NCBI GenBank assembly: GCA_019136675.1
Contig: JAGVTV010000091.1
Location: forward strand, 1-33,082
From: Bacteroidota bacterium
Lineage (GTDB): Bacteria; Bacteroidota; Bacteroidia; Chitinophagales; Saprospiraceae
Reading direction: 5' to 3'
Length of the DNA stretch: 33,082 nucleotides
Made by a program: the position numbers and the translations under genes. Positions 17,253 through 23,569 of the stretch are shown piece after piece (position 1 is the stretch's first letter; each line of letters starts with the position of its first letter). The notes under the pieces are model-generated. The model was not told the origin of the DNA and did no database searches. It saw only the letters and a list, made by a program, of their open reading frames with translations.

Positions 17253-17831
17253 TCAGGATTCGCTGCTCTTCTTTCCGCTTATTATGTCCCTCAGGCGGGC
17301 GGCCTTTTCATAATCCTCTTTTTGCAAGGCTTCTTCGAGCAGTTTTTCCAGACTGGAGACACTCATGTCCTCCATGCTGGTTGCCTTGGTTTTTACCGGA
17401 GATTTTTCCTGGGTCTCTTCCTCTTCCAGAATCACCCCTGCACTCTCCATAATAAATTCAAAAGTGTAGATAGGGCAGGAAAACCTTACAGCCATGGCTA
17501 TTGCATCTGAGGTCCGGGCATCTACCTGCATCACATTTCCGTCCTGGACACAGATCAGCTGTGCATAAAAAATACCATCCAGCAGATTGTTAATAAGTAC
17601 TTCTTTCAACTCGATGTCAAAGGCATCCAAAGTGTTTTTAAAGAGGTCGTGGGTGAGAGGTCTGTTGGGCGTCATATTTTCCAGGGCCACGGCAATAGCC
17701 TGTGCTTCAAATCCCCCTATGACTATCGGCAGACGACGCTTTCCGTTTTCTTCACCGAGGACCACCGCATAATTGTGAGACTGCGTCACACTGTGCGACA
17801 AAGCCATAATATCCAACCTTACTTTTTTCAT
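17253..17831 (-). CDS. Bifunctional nuclease (DUF151) with C-terminal UVR motif
   Basis: Residues 1-130 form a DUF151 domain (LPIVIGGFEAQAIAVALE, RPLTHDLF, VDARTSDAIAMAVRFSCPIYT), known from plant and Thermotoga proteins described as bifunctional nucleases acting on DNA and RNA. A Lys/Glu-rich linker follows, then a UVR helical hairpin at about 155-187 (LEKLLEEALQKEDYEKAARLRDII), the motif by which UvrB and UvrC interact. The DUF151-UVR fusion is common in Bacteroidota. The biochemical role here is not settled. A perfect -7 box lies upstream and pdxJ follows closely. Confidence 0.9.
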   Translation of the reverse strand: MKKVRLDIMALSHSVTQSHNYAVVLGEENGKRRLPIVIGGFEAQAIAVALENMTPNRPLTHDLFKNTLDAFDIELKEVLINNLLDGIFYAQLICVQDGNVMQVDARTSDAIAMAVRFSCPIYTFEFIMESAGVILEEEETQEKSPVKTKATSMEDMSVSSLEKLLEEALQKEDYEKAARLRDIISGKKSSES

Positions 17832-17857
17832 CAGGTCAATCCGTATTATTAAAGGGG

Positions 17858-17865
17858 CAAAAATA
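17858..17865 (-). promoter_or_regulatory. -7 promoter element of the DUF151-pdxJ unit
   Basis: The minus strand reads TATTTTTG, an exact TAnnTTTG match, 26 bp before the DUF151 ATG. Confidence 0.6.
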
Positions 17866-17872
17866 GCATTTA

Positions 17873-17894
17873 TTTGACAATTTTTTTAGTCAAA
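17873..17894. promoter_or_regulatory. Inverted repeat in divergent promoter, candidate operator
   Basis: TTTGAC (17873-17878) and GTCAAA (17889-17894) form a 6-bp inverted repeat with a 10-bp T-rich spacer, lying upstream of the DUF151 -7 box and before the NadR-like gene. It could be an operator or simply part of the -33 region. Confidence 0.3.
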
Positions 17895-17965
17895 GGAGGT
17901 GTTCTGAAATTTGCCCCTTCAACTAATAAAACCAATTGCAAGCATACCTTGTTTTTTAAACTGTC

Positions 17966-18478
17966 ATGAAAATTGTTTTTACAGGACCGGAATCTAGCGG
18001 CAAGACCACCCTTGCTGAAATTTTATGCCAGAAATACCCTTTTACTCTTGTAAGGGAATTTTCCCGGGAATATATGAAAAAAACAGGACTAAACTATGAT
18101 CGGCAACATGTGTACGAAATGGGGCTTCTTCAGCTGTGGGAGGAAAAAACAACAATGAAAGGGCATCCTTTAATCTGTTGCGACACAGACCTTCAGAATA
18201 TTCTGCTTTGGCAAAAAGTCAGATATGGAAGCTATGACGAACACCTTTTAAAAATGTGGTTGACATCACCCGGAGACCATTACTTTGTCTGCCGGCCAGA
18301 CATACCCTGGCAACCTGACTCACTCCGCGAAAATCCTTTGGACAGGGGCGAATTATTTGACAGGCATTTAGAATTATTGAATACTTACAAAATGCCATAT
18401 ACCGTGATTGAGGGTAACCTTGAGCAAAGGATAGCTTTTGTGGAGTCAAACCCCTCCCTCATTCATTATAGAATCTGA
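17966..18478 (+). CDS. NadR kinase-like AAA ATPase
   Basis: The 170-residue P-loop protein has Walker A GPESSGKTT at 7-15, the pattern found in the ribosylnicotinamide kinase domain of NadR and in the AAA_28 family. Further matching blocks are VREFSREYM, CCDTDLQN (Walker-B-like Asp) and DIPWQPDSLRENP, the last typical of NadR. The NMN adenylyltransferase and DNA-binding domains of full NadR are absent. A nicotinamide riboside kinase role in NAD salvage is likely but the family also contains enzymes of unknown substrate. In Bacteroidota similar genes often sit beside a PnuC-type vitamin transporter; none is adjacent here, although a TPP-controlled receptor is 1.5 kb away. Confidence 0.75.
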   Translation: MKIVFTGPESSGKTTLAEILCQKYPFTLVREFSREYMKKTGLNYDRQHVYEMGLLQLWEEKTTMKGHPLICCDTDLQNILLWQKVRYGSYDEHLLKMWLTSPGDHYFVCRPDIPWQPDSLRENPLDRGELFDRHLELLNTYKMPYTVIEGNLEQRIAFVESNPSLIHYRI

Positions 18479-18488
18479 ATTCCCGGGA

Positions 18489-18502
18489 GTGACTTAAGTT
18501 AC
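18489..18502. promoter_or_regulatory. Palindromic candidate operator, tauE promoter
   Basis: GTGACTTAAGTTAC is a near-perfect palindrome; with one flanking base on each side seven of eight pairs match. It is 12/14 identical to the site at 19364-19377. It ends 21 bp before the -7 box, so it covers the -33 region, with its centre about 40 bp before the expected start of transcription. Confidence 0.65.
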
Positions 18503-18523
18503 TTTATCTTTTCCTATTTACAC

Positions 18524-18531
18524 TATCTTTG
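18524..18531 (+). promoter_or_regulatory. -7 promoter element of tauE-like gene
   Basis: TATCTTTG matches TAnnTTTG exactly and lies 20 bp before the ATG at 18552. Confidence 0.7.
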
Positions 18532-18551
18532 CGGTCAAATGTGCATTTGTC

Positions 18552-19346
18552 ATGGAATATTTGGGTTATTTTGCCTCCATTTTAATCGGTATATCATTGG
18601 GTCTGATTGGAAGCGGTGGAAGCATACTAACCGTGCCTGTCCTGGTATATCTGCTTTCAGTAGATGTAGTTGCTGCCACAGCCTATTCTCTGTTTATAGT
18701 CGGTTTTACAGCTGCCCTTGGATCAATTGATTACTTCCGAAAAGGACTTATAGAAACCAGGACCGCTATTGTATTTGGAATACCCTCAATAATAGCTGTA
18801 TTTTTGACACGAGCATACCTTGTACCATGGCTGCCGGAATCAATGATTCATTTTGGGAACCTGGAAGTGACAAAAAGCATGTTTTTACTTTGCCTTTTTG
18901 CAATACTTATGATGATATCATCTGTCAGCATGATCAAAGATAAAAATGGGGAAGGAGATAATGAAACCGGCCCGCAGGAATTTAATTACCCCCTGATCCT
19001 GGGGGAGGGACTTCTGGTGGGTACTATAACCGGGCTGGTGGGAGCAGGTGGCGGATTCCTTATTATTCCTGCCCTGGTATTATTGTCCAAGCTTCCTATT
19101 AAAAAAGCGATCGGTACATCTCTTGTCATAATAGCCGCAAAATCATTGATCGGATTTCTTGGCGAAAGCGATGCAACTGTCATTGACTGGCTGCTTATCA
19201 TCAAGGTGACAATTTTTGCTGCCATTGGTTTGGTCATAGGTATTTACCTTTCAAAAAAAATCGACGGAAAAAAACTTAAGCCAATTTTCGGATGGTTTGT
19301 ATTGCTGATGGGTATATACATCATTTTAAAAGAGACCGTATTTTAA
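18552..19346 (+). CDS. TauE/SafE family sulfite/organosulfur exporter
   Basis: The 264-residue inner-membrane protein has about eight hydrophobic segments and the family's internal duplication: GLIGSGGSILTVPVLVYL near residue 18 and GLVGAGGGFLIIPALVLL in the second half. TauE/SafE proteins export sulfite, sulfoacetate or related anions, and CstA-like or TauE genes commonly accompany persulfide dioxygenases. Here the next gene (83 bp on) encodes a dioxygenase-rhodanese fusion whose product is sulfite or thiosulfate, so removal of sulfite is a fitting role. It has its own promoter carrying the same palindrome as the next gene. Confidence 0.88.
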   Translation: MEYLGYFASILIGISLGLIGSGGSILTVPVLVYLLSVDVVAATAYSLFIVGFTAALGSIDYFRKGLIETRTAIVFGIPSIIAVFLTRAYLVPWLPESMIHFGNLEVTKSMFLLCLFAILMMISSVSMIKDKNGEGDNETGPQEFNYPLILGEGLLVGTITGLVGAGGGFLIIPALVLLSKLPIKKAIGTSLVIIAAKSLIGFLGESDATVIDWLLIIKVTIFAAIGLVIGIYLSKKIDGKKLKPIFGWFVLLMGIYIILKETVF

Positions 19347-19363
19347 CCGCCGCAAGGCCAAGA

Positions 19364-19377
19364 GTAACATAAGTTAC
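19364..19377. promoter_or_regulatory. Palindromic candidate operator, dioxygenase promoter
   Basis: GTAACATAAGTTAC has 5-bp arms GTAAC/GTTAC around ATAA. It ends 22 bp before a perfect -7 box, against 21 bp for the matching site in the tauE promoter. A site centred about -40 suits a class II activator such as a Crp/Fnr-family protein, or a repressor that covers the -33 region. Confidence 0.65.
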
Positions 19378-19399
19378 CATCTCATTTGCTGGGTCACCA

Positions 19400-19407
19400 T
19401 AACTTTG
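19400..19407 (+). promoter_or_regulatory. -7 promoter element of persulfide dioxygenase operon
   Basis: TAACTTTG matches TAnnTTTG exactly and lies 21 bp before the ATG at 19429. Confidence 0.7.
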
Positions 19408-19428
19408 CATCAAAAATAAAATCAATTA

Positions 19429-20850
19429 ATGTCAATGAATGTAGAACAAATTTATACCGGATGTCTGGCTCAGGGAGCATATTACATTACCAGTAATGGA
19501 GAAGCCGCTATTATTGATCCTTTAAGGGAGACAGCTCCGTACCTTGAACGCCTGGAGAGGGATGGCGTAAAACTAAAGTATATTTTTGAAACCCATTTCC
19601 ATGCAGATTTTGTCTCAGGACACATCGACTTAAGTGCAAGGACAGGTGCCCCTATCGTGTACGGTCCGACCGCCAATCCGGAATTTGATGCCATCATAGC
19701 TACCGACGGCCAGGAATTTAAGGTTGGTGATGTAACATTCAGGGTTTTACATACTCCTGGACACACTACAGAAAGCTCGTGCTACCTTCTTAAGGATGAA
19801 AATGGGAAGGACACGGCATTATTCAGTGGTGATACACTGTTTTTGGGAGATGTAGGAAGGCCAGACCTGGCCCAGAAGGCTGCCAATATGACTATGGAGG
19901 GTCTTGCCGGGATGTTGTATGACAGCCTTATGACCAAGATTGTCCCTTTGGCAGATGATATCACTGTTTACCCTGCTCACGGAGCCGGTTCAGCTTGTGG
20001 TAAGAACATGATGAAGGAAACGGTTGATACTCTCGGTAATCAAAAGAAAGTTAATTATGCCCTTAACCAACCTGACAGGGAGACTTTTATCAAAAGTGTC
20101 ATCGAAGGGCTTACTCCTCCTCCGGGTTACTTTGGCATGAATGTGGCGATGAATAAAAAAGGTTATACCTCATTTGAAAAGGTATTAAACCAGGGACTTA
20201 CACCTATCAAGGTAAATCAGCTTGAAGCTATTGTAGAATCAAGCAATGCCCTGATCCTTGATACCAGGAATCCGGCAGATTTTGTGGAGGGTTTTATACC
20301 TCAGTCCATCAGTATAGGATTGAGCGGTGACTTCGCTCCCTGGGTGGGAGCACTGATAGTGGATGTAAATCAACCCATTGTATTAGTTACCGAACCCGGT
20401 CGAGAGCAGGAAGCAGTAACAAGACTCAGCAGGGTTGGGTTTGACAATGTGCTTGGGTATGTGGAAGGAGGGTTTCAGGCGTGGAAAGAAGCAGGACAGG
20501 AGATAGATACTGTTGACAGAATTTCAGCTGCTGAATTTGCCTCTAAAGTAGATCTGGAAAAAGATAAAGTGGTAGATGTACGACGTGAAGGCGAATACAA
20601 TGCCGAGCATGTCGATAATGCTTACAGCCTGCCTCTGGCTTATATCAATACATGGATAAAGGATGTAAATCCGGCTGAACACTTTTATATGCACTGTGCC
20701 AGCGGATTCAGGAGTATCATTGCTGCCAGCATTCTCCAGTCAAGAGGATACAGGAATTTTACAGAAATAGGTGGCGGATTTAAGGCGATTAAGGAGACTC
20801 CGATCCCTTGTACAGATTATATTTGTCAGTCTAAAGTATTCAATAAATAA
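19429..20850 (+). CDS. Persulfide dioxygenase-rhodanese fusion (CstB-like)
   Basis: Residues 1-235 are a metallo-beta-lactamase-fold persulfide dioxygenase of the ETHE1 type: THFHADFVSGH at 55-65, His112 in HTPGHT, Asp135 in SGDTLF and His184 in YPAHG. By family knowledge His56, His112 and Asp135 would hold the mononuclear Fe(II). Two rhodanese domains follow. The first (about 255-358) lacks the active Cys (LVTEPGRE), the second (about 365-455) has Cys423 in HCASGFRS. The C-terminus adds Cys461 and Cys466. The arrangement is that of staphylococcal CstB, which oxidises a thiol persulfide and yields thiosulfate. The 473-residue length fits. The start at 19429 or the ATG two codons on are both possible. 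The product is cytoplasmic. Confidence 0.9.
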   Translation: MSMNVEQIYTGCLAQGAYYITSNGEAAIIDPLRETAPYLERLERDGVKLKYIFETHFHADFVSGHIDLSARTGAPIVYGPTANPEFDAIIATDGQEFKVGDVTFRVLHTPGHTTESSCYLLKDENGKDTALFSGDTLFLGDVGRPDLAQKAANMTMEGLAGMLYDSLMTKIVPLADDITVYPAHGAGSACGKNMMKETVDTLGNQKKVNYALNQPDRETFIKSVIEGLTPPPGYFGMNVAMNKKGYTSFEKVLNQGLTPIKVNQLEAIVESSNALILDTRNPADFVEGFIPQSISIGLSGDFAPWVGALIVDVNQPIVLVTEPGREQEAVTRLSRVGFDNVLGYVEGGFQAWKEAGQEIDTVDRISAAEFASKVDLEKDKVVDVRREGEYNAEHVDNAYSLPLAYINTWIKDVNPAEHFYMHCASGFRSIIAASILQSRGYRNFTEIGGGFKAIKETPIPCTDYICQSKVFNK

Positions 20851-20916
20851 TTGAATTACAGCAGTAGGTTTTTAAGGTTTAATTTAACAGGTTATAGTTT
20901 TTGTTGTTGAAATGAT

Positions 20917-20961
20917 GTGATCGGATTATTTTCTTTTAAGAAAGTGGTCTGATCACTTTTT
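20917..20961 (+). terminator. Hairpin with T-run between dioxygenase and rhodanese genes
   Basis: AAAGTGGT (20941-20948) pairs with ATCACTTT (20952-20959) over a 3-nt loop, running into five T. An alternative, longer fold pairs GTGATC (20917-20922) with GATCAC (20951-20956) and TTTCTT with AAGAAA inside. A further TGATCAC follows at 20964-20970. It probably lowers, rather than abolishes, transcription into the downstream genes, since no promoter was recognised between the hairpin and 21020. Confidence 0.55.
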
Positions 20962-21019
20962 ATTGATCACAGTAATAAAACTAAATCCTGATTTCTCATC
21001 ATCAAAAAAAATCACAAAA

Positions 21020-21334
21020 ATGTTTGGAATATTAAAGTCACTTTTCTCATCGTCTCCTAAGGTTGATCTGAATGAGGTTATGGCCAGGAAACCATTTCTG
21101 GTGGATGTACGAACGCCGGCCGAATTTAGTCAGGGTCATCCCAAAGGGGCCGTAAACATCCCGCTTGACAAATTAACAGCTAACCTTACCAGATTTAAAG
21201 GCAAAACAGATATCGTCGTTTTTTGCCGCAGTGGTGCCAGGAGTAGTCAGGCAAAATCCATACTTGCCGCAAACGGTTTTGACAATGTGACCGATGCAGG
21301 ACCATGGGATAATGTGGCAAGAATCACCGGATAA
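21020..21334 (+). CDS. Single-domain rhodanese
   Basis: The 104-residue protein is one rhodanese domain with active Cys69 in CRSGARS, preceded by VDVRTPAEFSQGHPKGAVNIP and ending in the GPWDNV element seen in small sulfurtransferases of the PspE/GlpE kind. I chose the ATG at 21020 (MFGILKSLF) because it follows an A-rich leader; the frame extends upstream only by way of a TTG into the hairpin region. The N-terminus is not a convincing signal peptide, so it is probably cytoplasmic, passing sulfane sulfur between the transporters and the dioxygenase. It leads a tight run of genes with gaps of 2-36 bp. Confidence 0.9.
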   Translation: MFGILKSLFSSSPKVDLNEVMARKPFLVDVRTPAEFSQGHPKGAVNIPLDKLTANLTRFKGKTDIVVFCRSGARSSQAKSILAANGFDNVTDAGPWDNVARITG

Positions 21335-21370
21335 ATTATTTTTGTAATAATACTAAAACAATAAAGATCA

Positions 21371-21937
21371 ATGATTGAAATGTTATCTAAACCATGGCCC
21401 TGGTATGTTGCCGGGCCGTTGATAGGCCTGACGGTCCCTTTTCTGTTGATTATCGGCAATAAGACCTTTGGTATATCATCTTCTCTCAGGCATATGTGTG
21501 CTGCTATTATTCCTGCCGGTATCTCCTATTTTAAGTACGAATGGAAAAAGGAAATCTGGAACCTGCTTTTTGTCGGGGGGATAGTATTGGGCGGTATTTT
21601 TGCTGTAACAAAATTGGCAAATCCGCAGCCTCTAGAAATTGACCAGAATCTTAAATCCGAGCTGGCCACCTATGGCATATCGGATTACTCCAATGCATGG
21701 GTGCCTGCGGATATCGTCAACTGGCAAAGTCTGCTGTCACTAAAAGGCTTCTTTTTTATTATCGTCGGAGGTTTTCTGATAGGTTTTGGCACCAGATACG
21801 CCAATGGCTGCACCAGTGGGCATTCCATTACAGGGCTTGCCGCATTACAGTGGCCGTCTCTGGTGGCTACAATCTGTTTTATGGCAGGAGGATTTTTTGC
21901 TGCCAATGTACTTATTCCTTTTATTCTTAAATTTTAA
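21371..21937 (+). CDS. YeeE/YedE half-transporter, thiosulfate-type (first half)
   Basis: The 188-residue inner-membrane protein has about four to five hydrophobic segments and the YeeE/YedE signature NGCTSGH with Cys147; a second conserved-looking Cys43 lies in LRHMCAA. Full-length YeeE carries thiosulfate into the cytoplasm by brief contacts with conserved cysteines along its path. This protein is about half that size and is paired with the next gene, 8 bp away, which supplies another such half. Between segments is a likely periplasmic loop (about 83-120). Confidence 0.85.
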   Translation: MIEMLSKPWPWYVAGPLIGLTVPFLLIIGNKTFGISSSLRHMCAAIIPAGISYFKYEWKKEIWNLLFVGGIVLGGIFAVTKLANPQPLEIDQNLKSELATYGISDYSNAWVPADIVNWQSLLSLKGFFFIIVGGFLIGFGTRYANGCTSGHSITGLAALQWPSLVATICFMAGGFFAANVLIPFILKF

Positions 21938-21945
21938 ACCTGATC

Positions 21946-22470
21946 ATGGATACAAAAGCATATCATAATGAGCAAGAAAAGGCAGCCTTTGAAAGAGATC
22001 TCAGGATGAGAGAGAAAGACAGCATTGAAGTAAATGAAAGTCGCCTCCAACACCAATGGTATCACAATTTCAAATATGTCATAGCAGGTTTTTTATTCGG
22101 AATCGTTTTTATTAAGGCCGAGATTGTTTCCTGGTTTAGGATTCAGGAGATGTTCAGATTACAGTCATTTCACATGTACGGCATTATCGGCAGTGCAGTA
22201 GTGACTGCGGCTATTTCTCTTTGGCTGATCAGGAAATACAAAGTTAAAACTATTTACGGGGAAGATATCGTAGTCAATGTCAAGCCATACAATAAAGGGA
22301 TCGTGATAGGCGGTTTGCTTTTTGGCGTGGGGTGGGCCATTACGGGAGCTTGTCCGGGACCCCTGTACGCTCAGTTAGGAACGGGGGCGACAGTAATTTT
22401 TGCCACTTTGTTGAGTGCACTGGCTGGAACATGGGTATATGGCCTCGTTCGTGAAAAGTTACCTCACTGA
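21946..22470 (+). CDS. YeeE/YedE half-transporter (second half)
   Basis: The 174-residue protein starts with an unusually long charged, cytoplasm-like N-terminus (about 1-42, rich in Glu, Lys and Arg) and then about four membrane segments. The signature GVGWAITGACPGPLYAQLGTG has Cys136 in GACPGP, matching the second pseudo-repeat (DUF6691-type) of YeeE. Together with the preceding gene it should form a two-subunit transporter equivalent to one YeeE. It overlaps no neighbour; the cytochrome gene begins 17 bp after it. Confidence 0.85.
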   Translation: MDTKAYHNEQEKAAFERDLRMREKDSIEVNESRLQHQWYHNFKYVIAGFLFGIVFIKAEIVSWFRIQEMFRLQSFHMYGIIGSAVVTAAISLWLIRKYKVKTIYGEDIVVNVKPYNKGIVIGGLLFGVGWAITGACPGPLYAQLGTGATVIFATLLSALAGTWVYGLVREKLPH

Positions 22471-22487
22471 TAAGCTAAAAGGACAGC

Positions 22488-23567
22488 ATGTCAAAACCCG
22501 GTTTTGATCAGGATCAACGAATTTATCACAACCTCAGCACGCTGCTGTATTTGATGGTAATGGTAATGGTTTTGCTGGCTTTTCTGGTTTACCAGCTTTT
22601 TAATGATTCAGAGGAGCTGTTGCCTCTTGGAATTTCAGCTTCTCTGACATCCGGGCACGTGGATTTACCCGATGAGAAGACAAAATATGATGCCAAAACG
22701 ACGGTATTTTGGGTGGCCCCGGACCTGGAGTCAATAAAAAGCTCTGCTCTCTACCCGCTTGTCGAATATGGGAAGGAACTGATTACTCATACATCCCGGT
22801 ACCTTGGCCCGAATGGACAGGTTGCCCGGATTTCAAACGGCATGAACTGCCAAAACTGTCATCTTGATGCGGGTACAAAAATTTACGGCAACAATTATGG
22901 CTCTGTTTATTCAACATATCCCAAATTCAGAGCAAGAAGCGGGTCAACAGAAGATATTTATAAAAGGGTCAATGACTGCTTTGAGCGAAGCCTAAATGGC
23001 AAACCTCTGGATACCCTGAGCAAAGAAATGCAGTCAATAAAGGCTTACCTCATGTTTTTAAGCAGGGATGTCCAAAAAGGAACAACTGTAAAAGGATCCG
23101 GTCTGATAGCATTGGAAAATTTGACAAGGCCTGCTGACCCGGAAATGGGCAGAAAGGTTTATACGGAAAAATGTATGTCATGTCATATGGCAGATGGCAG
23201 AGGTGTTAAAACTCAAGATGGTATGGAGTACTCTTATCCTCCTCTGTGGGGACCGGCGTCCTACAACGATGCTGCCGGTTTGTACAGGATTAGTAATTTT
23301 GCAAGGTATGCAAAAGCAAATATGCCACTGGGAGCCACCTATGACAAACCACAGTTAACCGATGAAGAAGCATGGGATGTGGCAGCTTATGTAAACAGCA
23401 GGCCCCGTCCTCATAAGGTCACTGCTGACTGGCCGGATATCAGCAAAAAACCCGTTGACCATCCTTTTGGCCCGTATGACGATGGATTTTCTGAAACACA
23501 ACATAAGTTCGGTCCGTTTGACCCGATTACTGAAAAAAGAAAAGTTAGTGCAAAAAGTAAAATTTAA
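22488..23567 (+). CDS. Membrane-anchored diheme cytochrome c, TsdA-like
   Basis: The 359-residue protein has an uncleaved-looking anchor at about 18-37 and a periplasmic region with two c-type heme sites: CQNCH at 121-125 (in MNCQNCHLDAGT, typical of thiosulfate dehydrogenase TsdA) and CMSCH at 229-233. Cys164 in VNDCFERSLNGKP matches the position where TsdA has the unusual Cys axial ligand to heme 1; Met279 in ANMP could ligate heme 2. TsdA couples two thiosulfates to tetrathionate, or runs in reverse. The membrane anchor and the long C-terminal tail (about 310-359) are not typical. A role as thiosulfate or other sulfur-compound dehydrogenase is likely, with SoxAX-like chemistry the alternative. 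Its stop is 2 bp from the next ATG. Confidence 0.82.
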   Translation: MSKPGFDQDQRIYHNLSTLLYLMVMVMVLLAFLVYQLFNDSEELLPLGISASLTSGHVDLPDEKTKYDAKTTVFWVAPDLESIKSSALYPLVEYGKELITHTSRYLGPNGQVARISNGMNCQNCHLDAGTKIYGNNYGSVYSTYPKFRARSGSTEDIYKRVNDCFERSLNGKPLDTLSKEMQSIKAYLMFLSRDVQKGTTVKGSGLIALENLTRPADPEMGRKVYTEKCMSCHMADGRGVKTQDGMEYSYPPLWGPASYNDAAGLYRISNFARYAKANMPLGATYDKPQLTDEEAWDVAAYVNSRPRPHKVTADWPDISKKPVDHPFGPYDDGFSETQHKFGPFDPITEKRKVSAKSKI

Positions 23568-23569
23568 CC

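Noticed and set aside
18539..18730. 63-codon open frame overlapping the start of the tauE-like gene in another frame
   Set aside because: The TauE/SafE frame is clearly the coding one, with family motifs and hydrophobic segments; the overlapping frame has neither.
20963..21019. Upstream TTG start for the small rhodanese
   Set aside because: It would begin within the hairpin and repeat region; the ATG at 21020 follows an A-rich leader and gives the standard single-domain length.
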